A DNA stretch of 59,439 nt. It comes from Gammaproteobacteria bacterium. Its GTDB lineage: Bacteria; Pseudomonadota; Gammaproteobacteria; Chromatiales; Chromatiaceae. The stretch is taken from the NCBI GenBank assembly GCA_009908845.1, contig JAAAOQ010000174.1, positions 1 to 59,439 on the forward strand, read 5' to 3'. This document shows positions 26,998-36,012 of this stretch, in pieces. A program made the position numbers and the translations under genes. Position 1 is the first letter of the stretch. The number at the start of each line of letters is the position of its first letter. The notes beneath the pieces were generated by a model. That model did no database searches. It saw only the letters and a program-made list of their open reading frames with translations, and was not told where the DNA came from.

Positions 26998-28200
26998 ATG
27001 CGCCGCCCGTTCGCCCGCTCTCACCACGGAGGCTCCCCAGTCATCCGCTGCCGAGACCCGCGCCCCGCGAGGCGATCCATCCGAATCTCTCCTGCACTCG
27101 CCGCGATCAGTGGCATCCTGCTCTTGAGCTGCCTCTTGAGCTGCAGCGCGTCCGCCCCCTTACCAAAAGCCGACCACCATCGCCCATTGCCACCTTCACT
27201 TAAGACGATCCACGCGCGCATGCCGGACGGCTATCGCCTCGCGATCCGCCGCTGGGACGGCGCGACTGACCCGGACGTGGTGGCCCTTGGTCTGCATGGG
27301 TTCAACGATTACAGCCGCGCCTTTGCGCCGCTCGGGGAGGACCTCGCCGCAGCCGGAATCACCACCTATGCCGTCGATCAGCGCGGCTTTGGCGACACAA
27401 GGCAGGCTGGCCGTTGGCATGGCAGCGCACGACTGCAGGCCGACCTCCGCACGCTGATCCGATTACTGCGCGCCCACCATCCCCAGGCCCGGCTCGTCGT
27501 GATCGGCGAAAGCATGGGAGCCGCCGTTGCCCTCGCCGCCAGCGCACAGTCCCCGCTGGACATCGATGCGCTGGTATTGATCGCGCCGGCTGTGTGGTCG
27601 CGCGCGACCATGCCCTGGTACCAACGCCTCGCCCTCGATGTCACGGCCCAGACCCTGCCAGCGCTGAAGCTCACCGGCAGCGGGATTTCGATCACCCCAT
27701 CGGATAACAAGCCGATGCTCAGGACGATGAGCCGTGATCCGCTGGTGATCAAGGCTACCCGAGTCGACGCGCTTTGGGGCGTCACCAACCTGATGGATCA
27801 AGCCGCCGCCTGGCCCGATATCCGCCACAACCCTGAGCAGCCACCGCTGCTGATCCTCTACGGCGAGCGAGACAGCATCATCCCGCCGCGCGCCTTCTGC
27901 CGCTTCATCGCCCGCGTTCCACTCGACGGCCAGACGCGGCTCGCGCTCTATGCCGATGGCTGGCATATGCTGCCGCGCGATCTCCAGGGTGCACCTGTGC
28001 GCCAGGATATCCTGAGCTGGCTCCAGGACCCGAACGCCCCCCTGCCCTCCGGCGAGGAGATCGGACCCGATCGTGCTCGGCTACAGCGGTTCTGCCAGGC
28101 CGCATCGCCATCCCTCGCGGTCCTCAAGCACAAGGCCCGCCACTTGCCGCATGCAATGCTGGCTGCGAGCGTTGCCTTCACCGCGAGGGCGCGCCGATAA
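26998..28200 (+). CDS. Alpha/beta hydrolase, monoacylglycerol-lipase-like lipoprotein
   Basis: A 400-residue protein. The N terminus has a basic region, a hydrophobic core (ISPALAAISGILLLSCLLSC) and a lipobox-like LLSC, so it may be a lipoprotein. The hydrolase domain (about 70-345) shows ALGLHGFNDYSRAF (oxyanion region), VIGESMGAAVAL (nucleophile Ser), YGERDSIIPP (acid Asp) and DGWHMLPRDL (catalytic His). This is the pattern of bacterial monoacylglycerol lipases. The N terminus is long and the start uncertain. Starts 21 bases after srkA. Confidence 0.82.
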   Translation: MRRPFARSHHGGSPVIRCRDPRPARRSIRISPALAAISGILLLSCLLSCSASAPLPKADHHRPLPPSLKTIHARMPDGYRLAIRRWDGATDPDVVALGLHGFNDYSRAFAPLGEDLAAAGITTYAVDQRGFGDTRQAGRWHGSARLQADLRTLIRLLRAHHPQARLVVIGESMGAAVALAASAQSPLDIDALVLIAPAVWSRATMPWYQRLALDVTAQTLPALKLTGSGISITPSDNKPMLRTMSRDPLVIKATRVDALWGVTNLMDQAAAWPDIRHNPEQPPLLILYGERDSIIPPRAFCRFIARVPLDGQTRLALYADGWHMLPRDLQGAPVRQDILSWLQDPNAPLPSGEEIGPDRARLQRFCQAASPSLAVLKHKARHLPHAMLAASVAFTARARR

Positions 28201-28352
28201 GGACGCGAGCCTGGAACGGACCCGGTAATGATCCGCAAACAGGAAACACGCCAGGGTCTGCTGATCGGTTGACGGATGAACCCCCATCGACCGAGGATTA
28301 GGCCCTATCATCGGCAGCGCGCCGAACCCGAAGCAGCCAATAACCCTAAACC

Positions 28353-28667
28353 ATGACTAAGCTCCCAGACCCGAACCGCCGCGGCATCTCCGAACGGGTC
28401 AGCGTCGCAGGCAGTGAGCTCGTCGATTACGTCAAGCAGTTGATCGCCGAGGGCAATGTACGACGGCTGATCATCCGCAAACCCGGCGGTGCGACCCTAA
28501 TGGAAATCCCGCTGACCGCCGGCGTCGCAGTCGGAGGCGCATTGACCGTCCTTGCGCCCGTCCTCGCCGCGCTCGGCGCCATGGCGGCCTGGGTTACCAA
28601 GTTCGAGATCGATATCGTGCGCAAGCGCGACCACGACGATGATCCGCCCCCGCCACCTTCGGAATGA
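28353..28667 (+). CDS. DUF4342 domain protein
   Basis: A 104-residue protein with the DUF4342 core SELVDYVKQLIAEGNVRRLIIRKPGGATLMEIPLTAGVAVGG, then a membrane-like segment (about 58-80) and an acidic Asp/Pro-rich tail. The N-terminal helix resembles a UBA-like fold. Function unknown; related proteins are small and widespread. Confidence 0.75.
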   Translation: MTKLPDPNRRGISERVSVAGSELVDYVKQLIAEGNVRRLIIRKPGGATLMEIPLTAGVAVGGALTVLAPVLAALGAMAAWVTKFEIDIVRKRDHDDDPPPPPSE

Positions 28668-28769
28668 CTTTGCGATTCCGCCTAACCGATCCATTCAGCC
28701 CAGTCGTTCTGGGGTGGTTGGGCCGATCGCGTTCCAATCCCTGTTCCAGAGAGTCGACGACGCAACCCT

Positions 28770-28985
28770 ATGAAGAAGATCAAGTCCACCGCAACGCACA
28801 CCATCTACGAGAAGCGCTCCGGCCGCCACGCGGTCAAGGATCGGCGCAAGCGCTGGGTCCTCGGCGATGACAAGGTCGCAGTGCTCAAGGCCGAAGGGCT
28901 GATGAAGACGCCGGAGCCAAAGGCGAAACCCGCTGAACCGGAGCCGACCGCTGAGGCCGAATCCGACGCCGAGACGGCCGGTTAA
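28770..28985 (+). CDS. Small basic/acidic hypothetical protein
   Basis: A 71-residue protein. A basic N-terminal half (KKIKSTATHTIYEKRSGRHAV, RRKRWVLGDDKVAVLKAEGL) is followed by a Pro/Glu/Ala tail. The basic half could bind nucleic acid, but no known fold is visible. Codon use is normal. It converges with the PAP2 gene, whose stop is 9 bases away. Confidence 0.6.
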   Translation: MKKIKSTATHTIYEKRSGRHAVKDRRKRWVLGDDKVAVLKAEGLMKTPEPKAKPAEPEPTAEAESDAETAG

Positions 28986-28994
28986 GGCCTAAGC

Positions 28995-29843
28995 TCAATG
29001 CTCGAAGAGGCGGCGCCGAAGCGGCCAGATCAGGTACTGAAGCGTCGCGATGATCAAGGCACCACAGCCGAGCAGCCGCAGCAAGTGCGCGGCGGCTGCG
29101 TAACCGCCGTCGTCGAAAAGCAGACCGATCGCCGCAAAGCCGGCGAGCACGACGAAGGCCAGATGCACGCCCTCGTCGTAGATGCCCCAAAGGCTGCGCC
29201 GCGCCATGGCAGCACCCGCCAGCGCGGCGACGCCGCCGCCAGCCAGGCCGGCCATCACGTCAACGGGCCAGTGCACACCGACCGCGACCCGGCTCAGCCC
29301 GGCAAGCGTGGCCAGTACCAGCAGTGAGAGGCGCAAGGACGAGCGCTGGGAATAATAGGCCAGCACCCCACAGAAGACGCCCGCCGTCACACTGTGTCCG
29401 GACGGGAAGCTCTGACTGCGATGGGCATCGCCGATCACCTCGAAGCTGCCAGCCGCTAGCACCGCTGGCGGGCGCGACGCATCGATCAGCGGCTTGAGCC
29501 CGCGGGAATAGGCGATCGCGACGAGTGCTGCGCAGATCAGCGTCCAGAACACCCGCGGATGCCGATACGAGAGCAACAACCCCAGCGTGAGCGCGACTCG
29601 CTCATCGCCGAGCACGGTCAGCCATTGCCACAGGCTCGAGGGAAGCAACGCGGACAGCGTATTCAAGGTCAGGAAGCCGCTGTGATAGCCGGCGGGACCG
29701 AACTGCCACAGCGCCAAGGCGATGACCGAGCAGATCAAGGCCCAGCCGAGCAGCCAGCCTGTCCCGCCTAGTGGATGGACCGGATCGCGGTCAGCGCCGA
29801 GCGCAAGTGCGCCGCGCAGCGTGAAGGTAGACGAGGACCTCAT
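28995..29843 (-). CDS. PAP2-family membrane phosphatase
   Basis: A 282-residue protein with about seven hydrophobic segments and the complete PAP2 signature: KPLIDASRPP (KxxxxxxRP), SFPSGHS (PSGH) and SRVAVGVHWPVD (SRxxxxxH). It would hydrolyse or transfer phosphate on a membrane lipid such as undecaprenyl or lipid A phosphate at the periplasmic face. It follows the ArnT-like gene by 13 bases on the same strand, so it belongs to that envelope cassette. Confidence 0.87.
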   Translation of the reverse strand: MRSSSTFTLRGALALGADRDPVHPLGGTGWLLGWALICSVIALALWQFGPAGYHSGFLTLNTLSALLPSSLWQWLTVLGDERVALTLGLLLSYRHPRVFWTLICAALVAIAYSRGLKPLIDASRPPAVLAAGSFEVIGDAHRSQSFPSGHSVTAGVFCGVLAYYSQRSSLRLSLLVLATLAGLSRVAVGVHWPVDVMAGLAGGGVAALAGAAMARRSLWGIYDEGVHLAFVVLAGFAAIGLLFDDGGYAAAAHLLRLLGCGALIIATLQYLIWPLRRRLFEH

Positions 29844-29856
29844 CGACCGGAACGCC

Positions 29857-31521
29857 TCAGGGCCGGGCCGTCGACGGCGCGCTGCTGTGGCCCCCGGCCC
29901 CGGGTAGCGCTTCAGCCGAGCCTGCTGACGGGGGCTCGATCAGAACCAACGCAACCGGCCCCTCGCGGTAGCGCAGCTCAAGCCGGTTCGGCGCGACCGC
30001 CTGCGCCAAACGATGAAGCTTGTCGACGCGCAAGAACACCAGCTCACCGACCTGCGGTCGATCGGTTTCCGGCGTGATCGCATCCCGATAGACGCTGAAG
30101 CTCGGCATGCTGGTCCGGTAGACAACGGTTGGCCGATCGAGCTCACGCGCCAGCAGACCGGCCTGCTTGACCGGCTCTTGCATCACCGCGAACACGGCCG
30201 GGACCAACAGACCGAACACCAACAAGGTCTGAACGACACCGACCAGCACGAGACGCTGCCAAAGCGCGATCGGCGGCCAGCGCAGCAGCGCGAGGATCGC
30301 CAGCAATCCAACCCAGATACCAAACCGATACCCCAGATCCAGCACCTCGCGCCCCTGTTCAAACATCGCCTGCTCGTGCGCGCGCTCCGCCTGCGCCGCG
30401 AACAGACCGAGCAGCTCCGGCAGCGCGACCATCACCACCACGAACAGCAGCGGCGGCAGGAATGCGAGCCAACGATTGGTCAGCGCATCGCGATGGCGCG
30501 CCATCAGGATGAACAGCGGCGTGATCCCGTAGACCAGATAATGGGGCAGCTTGGTGCCCGAGAACGAGAACACCACGAACACGGTCACGAACCAGAGCAG
30601 TAGGAACCGATCCAGGTCATCGGCCCAGAGCCGGCGCAGCCGCGGCAGCAGGCTCAGGAACCAGCCGGTGAACGGCAGCAGCACCAGCGGCAGCATCACG
30701 AAGTAGTAACCGGGGAAACCATCGTGCCCGTGCTTGACGCCGCCATAACGGCCGAGATTGTGACCGAGGAAGAAACTCTCGAAAAACCCCGACCCGTCAT
30801 CGAGATAGATCGCCAGGTACCAGGGAGCCGCGACGGCGAGGAAGACCAGCCAGCCGCGCCAGTCGAGCACGGCCGTCAGCCAGGCCCGCCAGGCGCGCAA
30901 TGAGCCGAAATAGAGCAGGCTGACAACGAATGGGAAGAAGACCGCGACCGGCCCCTTGGTCAGGAAGCCGAGGCCGAGCCATAGATAGGCCCGTAGCAGG
31001 GTCCCGGTTCGCGGTCGCAGCCGCCAGCGGTAGATGTCGAAGAACGCCAGCGCGATGAACAGGTTCAGCAGCGCATCGGCCACCGCGGCCTTGCCGATGA
31101 TCGCCACCTGCAGCCCGAGCGCCATCACCAGCCCGGCAATCGTCGCGGTGTCTGCATCGAGCCGCGCCCGGACGAACCACCAGAGCGCCAGCAGCCAGAG
31201 ACCGGCCGCCAGTGCCGACGGCAGCCGCAACGCGAACTCGCTCCAGCCGAGCGACGAGACCGACGCCGCCTGCAGCCAATAGATCAGCACCGGCTTGTCG
31301 TAACGCGGCTCGCCATCGCGGTGCGGGGTAATGAAATTGCCGCTCGCGAGCATCTCGCGGGTCGCCTCGGTGAAGGCACCCTCATCAAGATCGTACAGCG
31401 GCACCGCGCCGAGCTGCCAGAAGAACGCCAGCCAAACGACCAGCAGCAGGAACCAGGGCGAGACCAGCGTCCGACCCAGCGTCCGACCCAGCAGGCGGCT
31501 CAGATCGACCCGATCAGTCAT
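29857..31521 (-). CDS. ArnT/PMT-type lipid-linked glycosyltransferase (GT83-like)
   Basis: A 554-residue membrane glycosyltransferase. The first periplasmic loop carries LYDLDEGAFTEATREML, with the acidic catalytic residues of the ArnT/PMT family, then HRDGEPRYDKPVLIYWLQA; about 12 membrane segments follow and a soluble C-terminal part (about 450-554). It would move a sugar from undecaprenyl phosphate to lipid A or another envelope acceptor. The sugar is unknown: no arnA, B or D is near. The ATG at 31521 is preferred to the open frame upstream. Confidence 0.85.
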   Translation of the reverse strand: MTDRVDLSRLLGRTLGRTLVSPWFLLLVVWLAFFWQLGAVPLYDLDEGAFTEATREMLASGNFITPHRDGEPRYDKPVLIYWLQAASVSSLGWSEFALRLPSALAAGLWLLALWWFVRARLDADTATIAGLVMALGLQVAIIGKAAVADALLNLFIALAFFDIYRWRLRPRTGTLLRAYLWLGLGFLTKGPVAVFFPFVVSLLYFGSLRAWRAWLTAVLDWRGWLVFLAVAAPWYLAIYLDDGSGFFESFFLGHNLGRYGGVKHGHDGFPGYYFVMLPLVLLPFTGWFLSLLPRLRRLWADDLDRFLLLWFVTVFVVFSFSGTKLPHYLVYGITPLFILMARHRDALTNRWLAFLPPLLFVVVMVALPELLGLFAAQAERAHEQAMFEQGREVLDLGYRFGIWVGLLAILALLRWPPIALWQRLVLVGVVQTLLVFGLLVPAVFAVMQEPVKQAGLLARELDRPTVVYRTSMPSFSVYRDAITPETDRPQVGELVFLRVDKLHRLAQAVAPNRLELRYREGPVALVLIEPPSAGSAEALPGAGGHSSAPSTARP

Positions 31522-31589
31522 GCTCGCTTCCAGGCGATCGGTACAAAGGACCTCGAGATCATTCCGCCCATTGCAGCACCGGCAGCCGC

Positions 31590-32594
31590 TTAACGGCGCT
31601 GCTTCCAACCCGCGTTATCCGGATCGGTCTGCGCGCTAATGCAATGATCGGTGCGCTCGCCCGAGGCGAACAGGGTTCGCGTCATGATCTCGGCGAGGAC
31701 GCCCGTCGTCAGGAATTGAATCGAAGCGACCAGCAGCAGGATCGCGACGAACAGCATCGGACGGTCACCGATATCCTGGTCGAGCCCGAACTTGACCCAA
31801 GCGAGCCAACCCATCATCAGCCCGCCGAGCAAGCCGAACGAGATGCCGATCGCACCGAAAAAATGACCGGGCCGCGCACCGAAGCGCAAGAAGAAGAACG
31901 CGACCAAGAGATCGAGCAACACGCGGAAGGTGCGCGAGAGTCCGTACTTGGACTGACCATGTGTCCGCGCCTGATGCCGCACATCGGTCTCGCCGATCCG
32001 CTCCGGCGCCGTCACACCCGCAATCCAGACCGGGATAAAGCGATGCATCTCCCCGAACAGCCGGATCTCCCTGACGACCTCGGCGCGATAGACCTTGAGG
32101 CTGCAGCCGTAGTCATGCAGCCGGACACCAGTCACCCAGGCGATCAGGCTATTGGCAATGCGCGACGGGACCTTACGCAGCAGCAAGGCGTCCTGGCGCT
32201 CACGACGCCAACCTTGGAGCAGATCGAGATCACGCGCGAGCAACTCATCGACCAGGCGCGGGATATCGGCCGGATCGTTCTGCAGGTCCCCGTCGAGGCT
32301 CGCGATCAAGCGGCCGCGCGCTGCATCGAAGCCCGCCTGCATCGCTGCGGTCTGGCCGAAGTTGCGGCGGAAGCACAGCACGCGGACGTGCGGCCCGTAG
32401 CGACGCCCCAGCTCCGTTAGGGCTTGGCCAGTGCCGTCCCGACTACCGTCATCGATCAGGATCAGTTCCCAGGGGTCTTCAAAAGACTCCAACCCTTCAT
32501 GGACACGCGCGAGCAGCGGCTCGACATTCTCGCGTTCCTGATAGAGCGGCACGATCACTGATAGGCTGCGAGAATCGCGATAGGCCGAATCCAT
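31590..32594 (-). CDS. GT2 polyprenyl-phosphate glycosyltransferase (GtrB/DPM-like)
   Basis: A 334-residue family 2 glycosyltransferase. It has LSVIVPLYQERENV, LILIDDGSRDGT, LDGDLQNDPADIPRLV (metal-binding DxD) and RTHGQSKYGLSRTFRVLLD, then two C-terminal membrane segments (about 235-295). It would make the polyprenyl-phosphate sugar donor used by the downstream ArnT-like enzyme. MDSAYRDSRSLSVIVPLY at 32594 is the likely N terminus; the 35 codons above are unlike the family. Confidence 0.9.
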   Translation of the reverse strand: MDSAYRDSRSLSVIVPLYQERENVEPLLARVHEGLESFEDPWELILIDDGSRDGTGQALTELGRRYGPHVRVLCFRRNFGQTAAMQAGFDAARGRLIASLDGDLQNDPADIPRLVDELLARDLDLLQGWRRERQDALLLRKVPSRIANSLIAWVTGVRLHDYGCSLKVYRAEVVREIRLFGEMHRFIPVWIAGVTAPERIGETDVRHQARTHGQSKYGLSRTFRVLLDLLVAFFFLRFGARPGHFFGAIGISFGLLGGLMMGWLAWVKFGLDQDIGDRPMLFVAILLLVASIQFLTTGVLAEIMTRTLFASGERTDHCISAQTDPDNAGWKQRR

Positions 32595-32731
32595 CGTCAG
32601 AAATCCATCATTGAAGCCGCCAGCTCGACAGTCGCGCTGGCCTTTGGCTTGAGTGCCAGCGCAATGGCCCACAGCCGGACTGATCTCCAATCCGGCCACG
32701 AAGCGAAGTTGAAGGCCGTGCTGGCGGGATC

Positions 32732-33742
32732 TCAGTCCGCGCTGTGATAACCCTGGATGCGCTCAACCTCATTGCGCGAGCCGAGGATCACCGGGACGCG
32801 CTGATGCAGCGACTCCGGCTGCAGCTCCATGATGCGCTGGGTGCCGGTGATCGAGCCACCGCCTGCCTGCTCGACGATGAACGACATCGGGTTGGCCTCA
32901 TAGAGCAGACGCAGCTTGCCGCCCTGCCCCTTCGCGCTCATCTTCGAGTCCATCGGGTACATGAAGACCCCGCCGCGCGTCAGGATGCGGTGCACCTCAG
33001 CAACCATCGAGGCAATCCAGCGCATGTTGAAGTCCTTCTCGCGCGGACCCTCTTTGCCGGCGAGACATTCATCGACATAGCGCTTCACTGGAGTCTCCCA
33101 GAAGCGGCTATTGGATGCGTTGATCGCGAACTCGGCGGTATCGGCCGGAATGGTCATGTTCGGATGGGTCAGGATGAACTCGCCGATGTTCTGATCCAGT
33201 GTGAAGCCGTTGACACCCTGGCCGGTCGTCAACACCAGCATCGTCGACGGGCCATAGAGCGCATAACCAGCCGCAACCTGCTGAGTGCCGGCCTGCAGGA
33301 AGTCATTCGCGATCGGCTTCTCGTTGCCAGCGACGCGCAGGATACTGAAGATGGTGCCGACCGAGACATTGACATCGATGTTCGACGAGCCATCGAGTGG
33401 GTCGAAGGTCAGCAGATACTTGCCCCGCGGGTACTCGGCCGGGATGTCGTAGATGTCGTCCATCTCCTCCGAGGCCAGAGCGCCGACATGACCCGACCAC
33501 TCGGTGCACTGGATGAACATCTGGTTCGAGAGGACATCCAGCTTCTTCTGGGTCTCGCCCTGAATGTTCTCGCTGTCAGCGCTGCCGAGCGCGCCGACCA
33601 GTGCGCCGTGATTGACCTGGTTCGAGATCATCTTGCACGCGGTCACGATGTCATTGAGCAAGGCCGTGAAATCGCCCGTAGCGCCGGGGATGTGGCGCTG
33701 CTCTTCCGCGATGAACTGGGTGATGGTCGTGCCGTGATGCAT
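32732..33742 (-). CDS. fbp: Class I fructose-1,6-bisphosphatase
   Basis: A 336-residue class I FBPase, the gluconeogenic and Calvin-cycle phosphatase. It has [28 protein letters not shown], the metal site [17 protein letters not shown] and [27 protein letters not shown]. The ATG at 33742 ([11 protein letters not shown]) is the family N terminus, with GAGAGGA upstream. It is on the same strand as the glycosyltransferase cassette but 137 bases away and probably independent. Confidence 0.95.
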   Translation of the reverse strand: MHHGTTITQFIAEEQRHIPGATGDFTALLNDIVTACKMISNQVNHGALVGALGSADSENIQGETQKKLDVLSNQMFIQCTEWSGHVGALASEEMDDIYDIPAEYPRGKYLLTFDPLDGSSNIDVNVSVGTIFSILRVAGNEKPIANDFLQAGTQQVAAGYALYGPSTMLVLTTGQGVNGFTLDQNIGEFILTHPNMTIPADTAEFAINASNSRFWETPVKRYVDECLAGKEGPREKDFNMRWIASMVAEVHRILTRGGVFMYPMDSKMSAKGQGGKLRLLYEANPMSFIVEQAGGGSITGTQRIMELQPESLHQRVPVILGSRNEVERIQGYHSAD

Positions 33743-34392
33743 GGGGCAATCCTCTCGACTTTGGTTAGGCTTTGGAACGAGCGCACAGACGGTGGGGCCG
33801 AATCTCTCACTCCGGCCACGCATCGAAGCGCACGAAAAGAATCAGGTAATCGCGCAGTATAACGACCAGCACCCCCTGAAGCATCCTCAACGCACGATCC
33901 ACCACAGGGCTAGGCAGCCATCAGGCCTTGATCATTTCCTGGTTCAACACCTGGCTTGGCGGTCAACAATGAACCACTTAAGGCCGTAAAATCAACCGCT
34001 TGCGTTGTGCTGCTGCCGTGCTGCTCATGGCCCAACCGCTGCAGCTGGAACAAGGCATGATGAAGGCCAGCCATCACACCCTGAGCGCCAGCAGTATCGG
34101 TGCTGAAGCACTGCAGTGGCCCTGGCCCCGGTTCGAGAGAGCCACCATATCGAGCCGGGATGTCTATGCCAGTGCCCGCGGAGCGCCCCCCGATCGCCAG
34201 CCTACCGGCCGGCTAAGACCAACGCGTCTCGGGTCACGCAGTCTAAATAGTCAAACGCAATCTGTACACGTAACATGACGAGACGATGACGCCTTGATGA
34301 AAAGGATGTCGCAACCGAAGTCCGGCCCTCGCCCGCCGGTATACCCCGACCTGACTTCGACACCTTCCGCTTTTCCCGAGGAGCCGCGACCG
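33743..34392. other. 650-base intergenic region
   Basis: It lies between divergent fbp and the YkgJ-type gene and should hold both promoters. A 92-codon frame (34000-34278) is open but has no start site or recognisable content. Base composition is somewhat less GC-rich than the genes. Nothing else seen. Confidence 0.4.
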
Positions 34393-34740
34393 ATGCCCCA
34401 GACGCCGACTAACGGATTGCAAGCCCTACGCCGCCTCGCAGGTGGGCTGATCCGTAAGACGCAGCGCTTCACGACCTCGCTGCTACCGGTCGACGCCGGC
34501 CGCCGCGGCGATTGCAACCGCTGCGGCGAATGTTGCAAGTTGCCGTTTCCGTGCCCGTTCTTAAGATACGATCACCAAGGCCTGAGCAGCTGCGCCGTCT
34601 ACTACGCCCGCCCACCGAGCTGCCGAAAATACCCGCGCACAGCGAGCGAGAACATCACACCGGCAACCTGCGGCTACTACTTCGTTGACGTCAGCGACAT
34701 CCGCAGAGCCACACCTGCCACCGAGCAAGCGGGCGGTTGA
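34393..34740 (+). CDS. YkgJ-type cysteine-cluster (zinc/iron-chelating) protein
   Basis: A 115-residue protein with the YkgJ pattern: CNRCGECCKLPFPCPFL, then SSCAVYYARPPSCRKYP and a later Cys in PATCGYYF. These cysteines probably bind zinc or an iron-sulfur cluster. The start at 34393 is chosen because GAGGAG (34378-34383) stands 9 bases before it; in-frame TTG/ATG codons at 34294-34306 are possible. Its TGA overlaps the next ATG as TGATG, so it is coupled to the ThiF/MoeB-like gene. Confidence 0.82.
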   Translation: MPQTPTNGLQALRRLAGGLIRKTQRFTTSLLPVDAGRRGDCNRCGECCKLPFPCPFLRYDHQGLSSCAVYYARPPSCRKYPRTASENITPATCGYYFVDVSDIRRATPATEQAGG

Positions 34741-35525
34741 TGACCTCAGACGAACAGTCCCGCTACAGCCGACAGGTCCTGCTGCCAGGCTTTGGCGAAC
34801 AGGCCCAGCGGCGGCTGATCGAATCCCGGGTGCTGATCGTCGGGCTTGGTGGGCTCGGCTCACCCGTCGCGATGTATCTGGCAGCCGCCGGCGTCGGGCG
34901 TCTGCTGCTGGCCGACTTCGATGCCGTCGACCTCTCCAACCTGCAGCGGCAGATCCTGCATACGAGCGAGCGCATCGGTTGGACCAAGGTCGATTCGGCC
35001 ATGGCGTCACTCGAGGCGCTCAATCCACATTGCGAGCTGGTCCCGATCAAGCGCAGCCTGACCCCGACGCAGCTCGCCGCGCTGACCGCCGAGGTCGATC
35101 TAGTCGTCGACGCCAGCGACAATTTCCAGACGCGCTACGCGGTCAACGCCGCCTGCGTCACCTCCGGCGTCCCGCTCGTCTCCGGTGCCGCAATCCGGGC
35201 CGAGGGCCAGGTCGCGGTCTTCTCCGGGCGCCCTGAAGACCCCTGCTACCAGTGCCTCTACCCCGATGACGGACAGGAAGGCGAGCGTTGCGCCCGCGAA
35301 GGCGTGCTCGCGCCACTCGTCGGTATCATCGGCAGCATCCAAGCGACCGAGACCATCAAGGTCCTCACGGGCTATGGCCAACCGCTGTATTCCAGGCTCC
35401 TGCTGCTCGATGCGCAAACGATGGCCGTCCGCACGCTGGCGATACCGGCCGATCCAGCCTGCCCAAGTTGCGGTAATCGCAATGCGCAGCAAGGTCCGCA
35501 GTGCTTCCATTCAGCTCCGCTCTGA
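34740..35525 (+). CDS. ThiF/MoeB/HesA-family adenylyltransferase
   Basis: About 261 residues of an E1-like enzyme that adenylates the C-terminal glycine of a ubiquitin-like sulfur carrier (MoaD or ThiS). It has RYSRQVLLPGFGEQAQRRL, the nucleotide motif VLIVGLGGLGSP, DFDAVDLSNLQRQILH, DASDNFQTRYAVN and the zinc cysteines CYQC and CPSC. No moaD, thiS or thiG is nearby, so the carrier is not clear. Start is the ATG of the TGATG overlap. Confidence 0.88.
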   Translation: MTSDEQSRYSRQVLLPGFGEQAQRRLIESRVLIVGLGGLGSPVAMYLAAAGVGRLLLADFDAVDLSNLQRQILHTSERIGWTKVDSAMASLEALNPHCELVPIKRSLTPTQLAALTAEVDLVVDASDNFQTRYAVNAACVTSGVPLVSGAAIRAEGQVAVFSGRPEDPCYQCLYPDDGQEGERCAREGVLAPLVGIIGSIQATETIKVLTGYGQPLYSRLLLLDAQTMAVRTLAIPADPACPSCGNRNAQQGPQCFHSAPL

Positions 35526-35600
35526 GCAGGCAGCCTGAAAGATGGTCCGCCGGAAGCATTGACAAGGCGGCATCGAGACAACCTTTCAGGGTTTAGTTCT

Positions 35601-35810
35601 CTATAAGATTAGGGTGTCGTCGGCGAGCACCGGCTCCTGGGCGAGCGCCCGGGCGACGCGGTTGGCGATCTCCTTCTCGCCACGGTATTCCGTCTCAACA
35701 CGCCCTTCCTGGCTCCATATCTTCAAGGGCCGGTCATGGCGATTGATCTGCGGGTCGCGCTCGAACGTCGCGGTGATCTCATTGAGCAGGTCGTTCGGTG
35801 CCTCTCGAGC
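35601..35810 (-). pseudogene. Truncated coding remnant (weakly BON-like)
   Basis: On the minus strand about 69 codons with strong GC3 bias end at TAG (35601-35603). They read LLNEITATFERDPQ, RPLKIWSQEG and EKEIANRVARALAQEP. Spacing of hydrophobic residues weakly resembles a BON domain. No start codon is near and upstream sequence loses coding character, so it looks like the 3' remnant of a lost gene. Family is uncertain. Confidence 0.45.
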
Positions 35811-35960
35811 AAAATGCGGGCCTATCGATCGGCAGACCGCGCCGGAAAAGCCCCGACGTGGATTAGCAGCCGCCTTCTATTTTGGGCACATATCTTGCTG
35901 AAAGACCCCATCAAAATGCCCGGCCAGCCTACACAAGCTGCGGATTTATTGAACCGTAGA

Positions 35961-35982
35961 GGGCATTCTGTTAGGGCTTCTA
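35961..35982 (+). repeat. Dispersed repeat A, copy 2
   Basis: GGGCATTCTGTTAGGGCTTC then TA. The inner 15 bases are identical to copy 1. It differs from copy 3 (opposite strand) at one base of 22. It stands 30 bases upstream of the symporter start, inside the gap that also holds the decayed gene. Confidence 0.6.
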
Positions 35983-36012
35983 GAGCCGGTACGCGCTGCC
36001 GAGGAGATCGCT

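Noticed and set aside
29857..32594. Aminoarabinose (Arn) lipid A modification operon
   Set aside because: Only ArnC-like and ArnT-like genes are present, without ArnA, ArnB, ArnD, ArnE or ArnF, so the specific sugar is not supported.
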